Source: JADLHS01 sp036274115
GTDB lineage: Bacteria; Verrucomicrobiota; Verrucomicrobiia; Limisphaerales; JADLHS01
Direction of reading: 5' to 3'
Length of the DNA stretch: 64,000 bases
Assembly: GCA_036274115.1 (NCBI GenBank)
Contig: DASUGI010000036.1
Location: 5,027 to 69,026, forward strand
Position numbers and translations under genes: made by a program. This document shows positions 46,282 to 54,648 of this stretch, piece after piece. The notes under the pieces are model-generated. The model made no database searches. It was not told where the DNA came from and saw only the letters and a list, made by a program, of their open reading frames with translations. The first letter of the stretch is position 1; each line of letters opens with the position of its first letter.

Positions 46282-48996
46282 TTACCGCGCCCCGCTGTCG
46301 GGATGGAAAGCATTGAGCGCCGTAAGCGTCACCGGGCCGATCAAGCCGGATTCGGTTAACGGCCAGGTTGCCGCGTTAAACGGACGGTAATCCTGATTCA
46401 CGATATTGATGTCGCGAAAATTCTGCCATTTGACGCCGCGCTGGTCCAGGTCACGGATTCGATTGGCGCTGACGTTTGTCACTTCCACCTCCAACTCGTT
46501 GCCAGTCGCCCTCAAATTGTCCACAACAACCCTGAACGGCGACACAATATCCGTTCCGTAGTCTCGGCCATTCAAGCGTACGCGTGCGCTCTGACATACT
46601 TTGCCCAGGTCCAATGCATACGACTTTCCGCCGGCATCGGGCGGTGCATCAAACTTGATCGCGAAACAGGCTGTGCCGGCAAAGCGCTTCGCTTCATCAC
46701 CGCCGAGTTCCGTCCATGAGGCGAGATTCGTTGTGTTTAGCGCCGATGGGAGCGTCGGTCCTCCGGAAAGGAATTCCAGCTTCCACGCTCCGGAAACGGG
46801 CATGGGCTGTCGACCATCGCCGCGCCAATAAGTCCAGGGCGGGCCGGCAATCGTTTCCTTCTCAAACGCACGAACAACCACTGACTCGCCGGGTTGAAGT
46901 TCAAGGCAAACTTCGGACTGATTTGCACTCGCGTTGCGCAGAGCGCCCAGACCAGCACGTCCCGTCATTGGATCCATAAGCACAGCGGACTTTGCCGACA
47001 TCGCCAGCGGGACCCAGCCAATGATCGGAACATCACTGCGATTCGCGATGAAATAGTAGCGTCCCCCTTCGAACGAGCGGCGGATAAAAAACACGTCCTT
47101 GTGATCTACCATCGGCTCACGGGCAATCTTTGCCGCAGCCAATGCCGGCTCAACTTCACCGACTACCAGAAGACCTTGTTCGCCCAGCCCCTTCAACTTT
47201 GCCCGGCGTTTGTCCAGATCACCAAGGCCCGGAACGTCCTTGGGAAGCCGGGCTTCGAAAATCACTGTTGCGCCGGCCTTCGCCAGGGCGACCAGCTTTT
47301 CCATGGTTGATGACGGAATCACCTCGCAGGGCGGCACAACAATCGCCGCGTAGGTGCCGCCAGCGACCTTGATTCTGTTCCTGGTCGCCTTCGCATCGGC
47401 AAGCTGGCGATCGGAAATAAAGTCAAACGAGAAGCCGCGTTTCCAAAGGTGTTCAGCGGTTCTGGCAACGGGTTGTCCTTCAAACCAGCCGCGCGCGTGA
47501 ATGGTCAGGTGAGGCAACAATGGTTCGGCCGGAGCCTTCTGCCAGAAATCATGGATCGGCCAATAAACCAAAACATCATTGTCCGGCTGGCCCGCCTGCA
47601 AAACCGACTGACATCGAGCCACGTATTCGTTGAGCACACGGGCATCGTGCCACACGGAGTTACGCGGGTTCATTTGATAGCTCGCGTAAAACACCCAGCC
47701 CGGCCAGCCCGCTTCATCCGGGGAATAGCACGTGCCGTGGTAAAAAATGTGGTTTACGCCCGACACAAACAGGTCATCCACCAGATACTTCATATCGGCG
47801 AGAGTCTCGGTGAAATGCTCCTTGAGCCACGTGCCGGTCTCAGAGCTGGTCAATTTGCGACCCGTCACGTGCGCCGCAGATGAAGCGAACTTTGAGATGA
47901 GCTTGTTGCGGTCGAGCCGGAACATCTCCGTCTCCGGCACGTCGGCCAACGCATAAAGGTCGAGAAGGTTTCCCGGCGAACCATGCGCTTCATTGCGCGT
48001 GATGAAGCCGCGCTGGTGCGACCACCGAATCCATTGCGGCAACGACTCTTCAATCATGATGTCGGAGACCGTTTCGCGATAGTCGGCCAGGACACGCGCC
48101 GAACGTTCATCCTTCTGTTTCCCAAACAGGGCCGGCAACTCGTTCTGCAACTTGTAACCGCGACGTCTTTCGAACTGCTGGAAAAAATCCGGCGCCCAGT
48201 CGGATTTGTATTCATAGGAGTCGTGATACTGCGCGCGCGGTTTCAAGCCCTGATACCTGGCAAAGGCTTCGGTGTAGCTACGCAGGAAAACGGGCATCGC
48301 CTCGGGATAAATCAAGTTGAGCATTGGGCCCTCTCCGCCGGGAGACGCGCGCTTCACTTTCTGGCCATTGAGCTTCTGAGAGATCGCGTAAATTTTCCAC
48401 GTTCCATCCGGGACGACCCAATCTACGTTGCCATCGGATGCAATCTTCTTTGTCAGATCAACCGGCTTGCCACTACTCGGGTATGCCACCAAAGCCTGGG
48501 TTTTCTTTCGATCGAACTTCTCAGCGAGTCTCGCCCCGGCAGCCAGGTCGAGGGTTTTAACGACGACATTTGCGTTGCCCTCCGCTTCCCCCACGTGGGG
48601 GCCACCGCCAAAACACCAACCCGTTCCCGTAGTCATATCGATCCCGAGATCGAGTCGTTTGGCTTCCCGCACCGTGTAATCCAGCATCTCCATCCAGCGG
48701 GGCGAGAGGTAATCGATGTAATTGGTTTCCCACCCTCTCGCGCCGTAAATGGGAATGATATGAACGCCACCATAGCCGGCATTGGCATATCGCGTGAGTT
48801 CCCGGGTGAGATTGGTCTGGTCCACCGCGCTGCCCATCCACCACCAGTAGGCCCACGGACGTTGTTCCCGAGTAATCGTCGGCCACGAAAGCGCGTCATT
48901 CGCCGACACTCGGGATGCCGCTCCGAGGAGAATGATCGTGATAACCAGGCAACGCGCGACAGCTCGGGTCCGTTGGACGTTGGAGTTTTGCTTCAT
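46282..48996 (-). CDS. GH106 alpha-L-rhamnosidase-type enzyme
   Basis: 904 aa. Signal peptide about 10-32 (CLVITIILLGAASRVSA). N-terminal barrel with REQRPWAYWWWMGSAVDQTN, GYGGVHIIPIYGARGWE and GIDMTTGTGWCFGGGPH is the GH106 signature. The central QYHDSYEYKSDWAPDF and a C-terminal beta-sandwich (YALDLGKVCQSARVRLNGRDYGTDI ... LEVEVTNVSANRIRDLD) also match. It removes alpha-L-rhamnose from RG-I oligosaccharides or RG-II chains. First gene of the seven-gene minus-strand operon; 98 bp separate it from the CE12-GH27 gene. Catalytic Glu residues were not assigned. Confidence 0.9.
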   Translation of the reverse strand: MKQNSNVQRTRAVARCLVITIILLGAASRVSANDALSWPTITREQRPWAYWWWMGSAVDQTNLTRELTRYANAGYGGVHIIPIYGARGWETNYIDYLSPRWMEMLDYTVREAKRLDLGIDMTTGTGWCFGGGPHVGEAEGNANVVVKTLDLAAGARLAEKFDRKKTQALVAYPSSGKPVDLTKKIASDGNVDWVVPDGTWKIYAISQKLNGQKVKRASPGGEGPMLNLIYPEAMPVFLRSYTEAFARYQGLKPRAQYHDSYEYKSDWAPDFFQQFERRRGYKLQNELPALFGKQKDERSARVLADYRETVSDIMIEESLPQWIRWSHQRGFITRNEAHGSPGNLLDLYALADVPETEMFRLDRNKLISKFASSAAHVTGRKLTSSETGTWLKEHFTETLADMKYLVDDLFVSGVNHIFYHGTCYSPDEAGWPGWVFYASYQMNPRNSVWHDARVLNEYVARCQSVLQAGQPDNDVLVYWPIHDFWQKAPAEPLLPHLTIHARGWFEGQPVARTAEHLWKRGFSFDFISDRQLADAKATRNRIKVAGGTYAAIVVPPCEVIPSSTMEKLVALAKAGATVIFEARLPKDVPGLGDLDKRRAKLKGLGEQGLLVVGEVEPALAAAKIAREPMVDHKDVFFIRRSFEGGRYYFIANRSDVPIIGWVPLAMSAKSAVLMDPMTGRAGLGALRNASANQSEVCLELQPGESVVVRAFEKETIAGPPWTYWRGDGRQPMPVSGAWKLEFLSGGPTLPSALNTTNLASWTELGGDEAKRFAGTACFAIKFDAPPDAGGKSYALDLGKVCQSARVRLNGRDYGTDIVSPFRVVVDNLRATGNELEVEVTNVSANRIRDLDQRGVKWQNFRDINIVNQDYRPFNAATWPLTESGLIGPVTLTALNAFHPDSGAR

Positions 48997-49052
48997 GAAT
49001 CCCTTAATGGACGCGCCCCATGGGAACGGTGTTCACTTGACTGCGACCTGGT

Positions 49053-49880
49053 TCACGGACCGCCATCGATCAAGTTGCAGAGTCGTTCGACATCTGCAGT
49101 GTTGTCCTGGAGCAATTCTCCTTTGCTTATCAGATTCCAAATCGCCGGCTTCTTCGCGAACTGCACGCTGCCGTCGGTCATAAGGGAATTAAGTCCCTTG
49201 TCGCGGAAGTGCGGTATAGTATCCACCGTAGCGCCATTGCCAATAAGATCGAGTCCGAAAACCTTCGTGCCGAGCATTTGTCCCGTCTTACGAAACCGGC
49301 GGTGATAGTCGGTTGGGCCGGGTCGCGTCCCACCGTTGACGACACGAGGATTAAAGCTGTAACTGGAGCGGATATAAGGGTTCTCTTGGAACTCTGGCAT
49401 CGCGGGCGTCGTTAGCAACGGTGAGTAGTGAGCCGCACTGTAAGCAGAACGCCTCGACGTCAGCGCCGGACAGAACATCATGCTGCCATCCCCAATCAGG
49501 TTGAACACGTAAAGGTAACCCAAATTATCCACGACGAAATTGGGTGTCGGGAAGACTTTTGGCACGCGCACGCCGCCCATATTACCAGAAAGCGCGTAGC
49601 GAGTGGCTTCAATGTTGCCTACCACATCCTCCTCTCCGATCCCCCGTCCAGCCCGCCAAGGCGGCAACTTGGCGCTGTGGTCTTCGGCGTAGAAAAGGGT
49701 CGCCATATACACCTGACGCAGGTTCGAAGCACAGTTAACGCGGCGCGCCTTGTCTTTCGCCTTGGCCAGGGCCGGCAACAGCAATGCAGCCAGAATGGCG
49801 ATGATGGCGATGACCACAAGCAATTCGATCAAGGTGAATCCTTCCAGTCGCCGGGGTCGCGATATGGCCGCTGATTGCAT
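49053..49880 (-). CDS. Pseudopilin-like secreted protein (prepilin N-terminus)
   Basis: 275 aa. RPRRLEGFTLIELLVVIAI is a canonical prepilin site (Gly before Phe, Glu at +5), followed by LLPALAKAKDKARRVNCASNLRQVYMATLFYAEDH. The C-terminus has the usual aromatic block (GLNSLMTDGSVQFAKKPAIWN). It has the same family layout as the protein at 20909 but is clearly divergent. It lies downstream of the second giant beta-strand gene and just upstream of GH106. The role is unknown: surface filament, anchor or secretion component are all possible. Confidence 0.87.
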   Translation of the reverse strand: MQSAAISRPRRLEGFTLIELLVVIAIIAILAALLLPALAKAKDKARRVNCASNLRQVYMATLFYAEDHSAKLPPWRAGRGIGEEDVVGNIEATRYALSGNMGGVRVPKVFPTPNFVVDNLGYLYVFNLIGDGSMMFCPALTSRRSAYSAAHYSPLLTTPAMPEFQENPYIRSSYSFNPRVVNGGTRPGPTDYHRRFRKTGQMLGTKVFGLDLIGNGATVDTIPHFRDKGLNSLMTDGSVQFAKKPAIWNLISKGELLQDNTADVERLCNLIDGGP

Positions 49881-49933
49881 AATTTGCTTCGACGTCTGTT
49901 CCGTTCAACCTCGAACCGGGCATCATCAAACGG

Positions 49934-49961
49934 CAGAGGCGCCGTTGGTGCGACGCCCCTG
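49934..49961 (-). terminator. Weak hairpin between giant protein and pseudopilin genes
   Basis: On the minus strand CAGGGGCG pairs with CGCCTCTG (8 bp, one G-T wobble, 12-nt loop), followed by CCGTTTG only. It lies about 40 bp after the stop of the giant protein. The short T-run suggests an attenuator or an RNA-end stabiliser, not a strong terminator. Confidence 0.4.
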
Positions 49962-50002
49962 CTTGAAACTTTAATTGTAAATCAGTCCCAAGAGCCCTCT
50001 TA

Positions 50003-53000
50003 TCACGGCAATGTCAGCCGATAGAATACGGCGGGATTGGCCGGATTCAACGGGATGAACACCTCATTAGTCGTTTCGCTGTTGGGCACGTTAACCCAAC
50101 CGTTGTTCAGCCCCACGTTCAGAGTATTCGTCTGGCCCTGGAGCACCCAACCGATGTAGTTGGCCGGCCACTGCAAGTGGAGTTGGCTGCCCACCACGCT
50201 GAAGGTGATGTTTGTGGGCGTGGTCGAAACACAGGAAGTACCGGTCACCGAGATGGTCCCGTTCACTCCCAGGTTGCTGGTGTTCCAACTCAACGTGGGA
50301 CAATTCAAGTTCGGCAGGGTGATGGAAGAAAACGTGCCGCTGATGGTACCGGCGAAGAGTTGAAATGTGTCTCCCGGGGCGAGAATGCCGCCGATATTGG
50401 TGACGACCAGGTCGCCTCCGAACGTGACAGACGTTGCGGCCAAACGATCACTGTTGGGCGTTGTCCCGCGACTGACCTCCATCGTCGTGACGCCCCCCAG
50501 CTGAGCTGAGCCATTAACAGTAAGCACACCAGTGGAGAAGCCCGGCATGAGTTGCCCATTGGCCCCGAGAACAAGATTGCCCTGAAGCGTGCCGTCACCG
50601 CGCAGCACCTGATTCGTGTCGCCGGCACCCAAGGTCAACGTTCCATCCGTGCGTGCCGAAACATTCAACACACCCGGCGCAACCAGCACGATATTCGTGC
50701 TGACGTCGGGATGGGAAGAACCTGTCAAAGCCATCACGCCGTTGCTGACCGTCGTCGAACCGCGGTAGGACAGGGTTGCATTATTCAAGGTCCAGGTCCC
50801 TGATCCGACCTTGGTAAGGGCAGTATAGCGGCCCAATTGAGCGAAGCTCGACCCGTCGCTGACAACACCTTCAAACGTCGTGCTGGTGTTCAATCCTCCC
50901 ACCAACCAGGTAACCGTGCCGTTCCCCGATTGCTGTGCGCTGAACGTGCCTGTGCCTGTGACCGCACCCAGGGAATTGACTGAGGCATTCCGGGGCTGGA
51001 GAAAACCGCCGCCGGCGGTGACCAGATCCCAAACGGCGTTGGTGCTGCCCGTGGCATTGTTGCCGCCACCCGAGTTGAAGCGGAGTCCACCAAGACCCTG
51101 GTTGGTAATGTTCCCGGAGATGTTGGAAATATCCCGGTTCAGAGTGATCAAGGCATTTGCTGAGTTCGGCTTGTCGAAGAGAATATTCACGTTCGTGCCA
51201 AAAACCGGAATATCGATGTTTCGGTTGGCCGTGCCCGTGTTCAGGAAAACGGCGTTCGTTATGATCACCAACTGGCCGACGTTGTTGAACACATCCGCGT
51301 TGAGGGTCACAGTGGCTTGCTCCACGCGCAGGCCGCCGCCGATGCCAGCGGCATTACCATTATTGTTTCCAAACGAGGCATTGGAGCGCACGGTCAAACC
51401 ACCCGAGTAGGTGCTCGCCCCCGAAAGGTTGACCGGGCCCACACCGCTCACGACCACGTTGCCCGTCCCGTGAATTGGATTGGCCGCGGTCTGCGGACCC
51501 ACCGCGAGGTTAAAGAGAATCGTGCCATGGTTGGTGACGACCCCCGTGCCGATCATACCGTCCGCCACCCCGTCGCCAATTTCCAATGTTCCCCCATCTA
51601 TGCGGGTCAGCCCGGTGTAAAGATTCTGATTCACGATCGTGAGCTTGTTGTTGCCTTGCTTAATTAAAGTCCCTTCACCCGCAATTGAACCTGCTCCGGC
51701 AAATTTATAAGCGAGGCTCGAGTTGTTGACCGTTACCGAAAGCGGCGAAACGAACGCAGACACATCAATCGTCGTTGCCCCCGTGGCGGTATCGTCGAAA
51801 CGCACTTTCGCACCGTCGTAGTAGTTGGTGACCTGACCAGAGCCAACGACGCGCCAGACTTGATTTGCCGGGTTGTCAATGTCCCAAATCCCTGCACCAT
51901 CGCCAATCCACTGGAGGGTATTGTCGAACGTCTCCGTGATGGTCAGCGTTACTCGCTTATTGACGGTGTCGTCGTTAATAGTAAAGCCCGTGACATGCGG
52001 AGGCACGGTGCCCGGAACGAAAGTGCCAGTGCCACTCCGACTGTTGTATTGAAGGAGCGTAATCGTACCCAGAGTCAGGTTGTCTCCGATAACATTCACA
52101 GTGACGTCGCCGTTCAAGGCAAGATTACCTGTGTTGGTTACAACCGCGGCACTTGGATTGCCGAATCCGGCAAAATTGGCGTCGAAGGTTCCCGCCTGAC
52201 CGTACGACAGACTGCTGATGGTGAGCGTCGCACCCGGACTGCTCATCAAAACACCAAAGCCTTCCGCAGCATCCTGCAGGATGTAGTCTCCGGTGGCCCT
52301 TGAAGCCGTGCCCACGACCAGCTTGCCGGCGGTGGATACCGTTGGCGCGGAGTAGGTGTTTGAACCGCGCAAAGTCAGCGTGCCACCAAAACCGATGTTG
52401 GTGATGGCACCGGGGCCTCGGATTGGACCAGGCACATCGAGATTGCCACCGCCTCCGCGTGCGAAGATCAAGGTACTGTAATTCGTGACCGGTCCGGTCC
52501 CGATGGCGCCGGAGTCACTGAAACCATCGCCGATTTGAAGGACGCCATTACTGATGGTGGTGGAACCGCTGAAAGTATTGTTTCCCGTCAGGATCAATGT
52601 GCCGGCACCGAGCTTGATCAGCCCGGCCGGTCCGGCAGCGTTTCCAATGACTCCGGCAAACGTAGCGGTATCGGTTGGTTGCGTATGCACGGCGCCCACT
52701 TCATAAAACAGTGTGAACGCGGCTGAAGCACTACCATTCAGGAACGCCTGCGGGTTTTCGCCGGACAATACGCCCATACGCATGTTCGTGTTCGACGTGA
52801 GTTGCCGGTAATAGAAGAAGGCTATTGGCGTGGTGCCGCTGAAGTTTACTCGGGCATCGGGATATCCGGCCGGATTTCCGACCCGGAATGTATTGTCTGC
52901 ATTCGGACTGGAAGGTCCGATGTCCAACAACCCCGTGAACGCCGACCAGTCGCCCACGACATTACCGCGAACATAGCGGGCGCGAACATTGAACGTGCCA

Positions 53001-53752
53001 CTGCCCGTGAGATTACCACCCAGGCCATTTCCGGGTGCAGCCGAGTTGTCCCCTGCGGCACCGGAAAACCGGACTGGAAGCACAATTGTTCCAACTCCGC
53101 CTTCCGGGACATGCAGGCTGCCATTCACATTCCCGTATTGCGGCGTGGTGTTGACCGCCGGCTGGAGATTCACGGTTCCATTGATGAAAGTGAATGAAGT
53201 GATGCTGTTCAAAGCAAGCGTATTGGCGTCATTGTCCGCATCAACGTTAATCCCCTGGACCTGGATCGTTCCATTGCTCAGGACGACGTCGCCAGTGATT
53301 GTGTTTGCCAGGTTGGTGTTCTCTTTAAACAAATTCAGAGTCCCTCCGCCATCAAGCACAAAGCCATTCGCGCCGGCCAGCACCACCTGTCGGAGTGTTG
53401 CCGGCGTCCCGAGCGCAGGATCAACGTAAATGACCGGCTTGCTGCCCCCCGCCAGCGTTAAGACATTGGCATCATTGTTATCGTTGGTGATCGTGTAGGC
53501 GCCTTGCACGAATCTCAATTCGGCAATGGTCCGCGAGGAATCGAGGCTCACCTCAACGGCGGCGGCCAGTTCATTGCTGAACGTGGCAACATTTCCAGAA
53601 CCGCTGGCAACCACGTTGTTTAACCAGTTTGTGGGTTCGCTCCAAATGCTATTGAAGGCGTTCGTCCACATTCCATTTTGAGCGTGACCGGTCATGGCGC
53701 CAACAAGTGTCAACGCGCACAGCGTGGCTTTAAGAGATAAGTGGAGTTTCAT
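50003..53752 (-). CDS. Giant autotransporter-type beta-strand repeat protein
   Basis: About 1249 aa from ATG 53752, which follows AAGGACATC, a good ribosome site; the longer frame to 53857 is Arg-rich and unlikely. Signal peptide LKATLCALTLVGAMTGHA. Begins NGMWTNAFNSIWSEPTNWLNN; many PF12951-type units (LGAGTLILTGNNTFSGSTTI, LGAGDTNQVLRGDGTLQGN). Pre-terminal GDTFQLFAGTISG, then the shared C-terminal module (LHLQWPANYIGWVLQGQTN ... TNEVFIPLNP ... VFYRLTLP). No beta-barrel. Similar in plan to the protein at 21832. It follows the two-component genes on the same strand. Confidence 0.85.
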   Translation of the reverse strand: MKLHLSLKATLCALTLVGAMTGHAQNGMWTNAFNSIWSEPTNWLNNVVASGSGNVATFSNELAAAVEVSLDSSRTIAELRFVQGAYTITNDNNDANVLTLAGGSKPVIYVDPALGTPATLRQVVLAGANGFVLDGGGTLNLFKENTNLANTITGDVVLSNGTIQVQGINVDADNDANTLALNSITSFTFINGTVNLQPAVNTTPQYGNVNGSLHVPEGGVGTIVLPVRFSGAAGDNSAAPGNGLGGNLTGSGTFNVRARYVRGNVVGDWSAFTGLLDIGPSSPNADNTFRVGNPAGYPDARVNFSGTTPIAFFYYRQLTSNTNMRMGVLSGENPQAFLNGSASAAFTLFYEVGAVHTQPTDTATFAGVIGNAAGPAGLIKLGAGTLILTGNNTFSGSTTISNGVLQIGDGFSDSGAIGTGPVTNYSTLIFARGGGGNLDVPGPIRGPGAITNIGFGGTLTLRGSNTYSAPTVSTAGKLVVGTASRATGDYILQDAAEGFGVLMSSPGATLTISSLSYGQAGTFDANFAGFGNPSAAVVTNTGNLALNGDVTVNVIGDNLTLGTITLLQYNSRSGTGTFVPGTVPPHVTGFTINDDTVNKRVTLTITETFDNTLQWIGDGAGIWDIDNPANQVWRVVGSGQVTNYYDGAKVRFDDTATGATTIDVSAFVSPLSVTVNNSSLAYKFAGAGSIAGEGTLIKQGNNKLTIVNQNLYTGLTRIDGGTLEIGDGVADGMIGTGVVTNHGTILFNLAVGPQTAANPIHGTGNVVVSGVGPVNLSGASTYSGGLTVRSNASFGNNNGNAAGIGGGLRVEQATVTLNADVFNNVGQLVIITNAVFLNTGTANRNIDIPVFGTNVNILFDKPNSANALITLNRDISNISGNITNQGLGGLRFNSGGGNNATGSTNAVWDLVTAGGGFLQPRNASVNSLGAVTGTGTFSAQQSGNGTVTWLVGGLNTSTTFEGVVSDGSSFAQLGRYTALTKVGSGTWTLNNATLSYRGSTTVSNGVMALTGSSHPDVSTNIVLVAPGVLNVSARTDGTLTLGAGDTNQVLRGDGTLQGNLVLGANGQLMPGFSTGVLTVNGSAQLGGVTTMEVSRGTTPNSDRLAATSVTFGGDLVVTNIGGILAPGDTFQLFAGTISGTFSSITLPNLNCPTLSWNTSNLGVNGTISVTGTSCVSTTPTNITFSVVGSQLHLQWPANYIGWVLQGQTNTLNVGLNNGWVNVPNSETTNEVFIPLNPANPAVFYRLTLP

Positions 53753-53927
53753 GATGTCCTTGGGTTGGTTCGGCGTGCGGGTTACCACAAGCCTCGACAA
53801 TCTGGCGATAGCCAGGCGCCCCGCGCGGAAAGTTCGAGTGACTTGAACAGGTAACATGGGATGGGGGCACTCTCACATACACCATCGGAGCGTTCCATCC
53901 CCATTTCTGGTGACGTGCAGCCCACGA

Positions 53928-54590
53928 TTAGCGGCTCGGCGAAGGCGCCACAACACGTACCGTTCCTCGCCCCAGATGTTTGGCCACTGCTTCCGTGCGC
54001 GAACGCACATGCAATTTTTCGTAAATCTTCCGGATATGCGTATGTACGGTGTCGTAGCTGATCGCCATGGCGTCGGCGATTTCCTTGTAGAGAAAGCCTT
54101 TAGCCAGATGATCCAGCACTTCTTTCTCGCGCGGAGTGAGATTTTCAAACTCGCGTGACGAGGTCCCGCTTTGTTGAAACGATGCCACCACCTTGCGGGC
54201 GATGTGACCTGTCATGGGAGAGCCGCCCCCATGCACTTCCCGAACCGCGGCCAGCAACTCTGCCGGAGGAGTTTGCTTCAACAAATAACCTGTCGCGCCC
54301 GCCGACAATGCCTGGAAGATCAAGTCGGTATTCTCGTAGACGGTCAGCATCATCACCTGCGTATCCGGCAACAGCGGCTTGAGTTGGCACACACATTCAA
54401 CCCCATTCATGCCCGGCAGATTAATGTCCATGAGCACCACGTCCGGTTTGGCTTTGGGTAATGCGGTGATGGCTTCCTCGCCGGTGGGATGCTCGCTGAC
54501 GCAATTGAAGCCATCAGACAATTCAATCAATCGCGCCAGGCTCGTGCGCACGCGGGTGTTATCCTCCACGATGGACACACGAATACTCAT
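53928..54590 (-). CDS. NarL/LuxR-family response regulator
   Basis: 220 aa from ATG 54590 (ATG 54632 would add 14 residues). Receiver domain 1-120: acidic pair in SIVEDN, phospho-acceptor Asp55 in VVLMDINLPGMNG, Lys in LLKQTPPAE. LuxR-type HTH ~148-212: LTPREKEVLDHLAKGFLYKEIADAMAISYDTVHTHI. It should be phosphorylated by the kinase encoded just upstream and activate nearby promoters. The next gene, ~175 bp downstream on the same strand, is the giant beta-strand protein, a natural target. That 175-bp gap (53753-53927) shows no gene. Confidence 0.93.
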   Translation of the reverse strand: MSIRVSIVEDNTRVRTSLARLIELSDGFNCVSEHPTGEEAITALPKAKPDVVLMDINLPGMNGVECVCQLKPLLPDTQVMMLTVYENTDLIFQALSAGATGYLLKQTPPAELLAAVREVHGGGSPMTGHIARKVVASFQQSGTSSREFENLTPREKEVLDHLAKGFLYKEIADAMAISYDTVHTHIRKIYEKLHVRSRTEAVAKHLGRGTVRVVAPSPSR

Positions 54591-54648
54591 GGCGTTGCAT
54601 TTCCGGTTGGCAGATTCATTCGGTGCAGTCATGGTCTGGCAAAATTCG

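Noticed and set aside
47983..49305. 440-codon plus-strand frame spanning GH106 and pseudopilin starts
   Set aside because: Antisense to two supported genes; no domain recognised.
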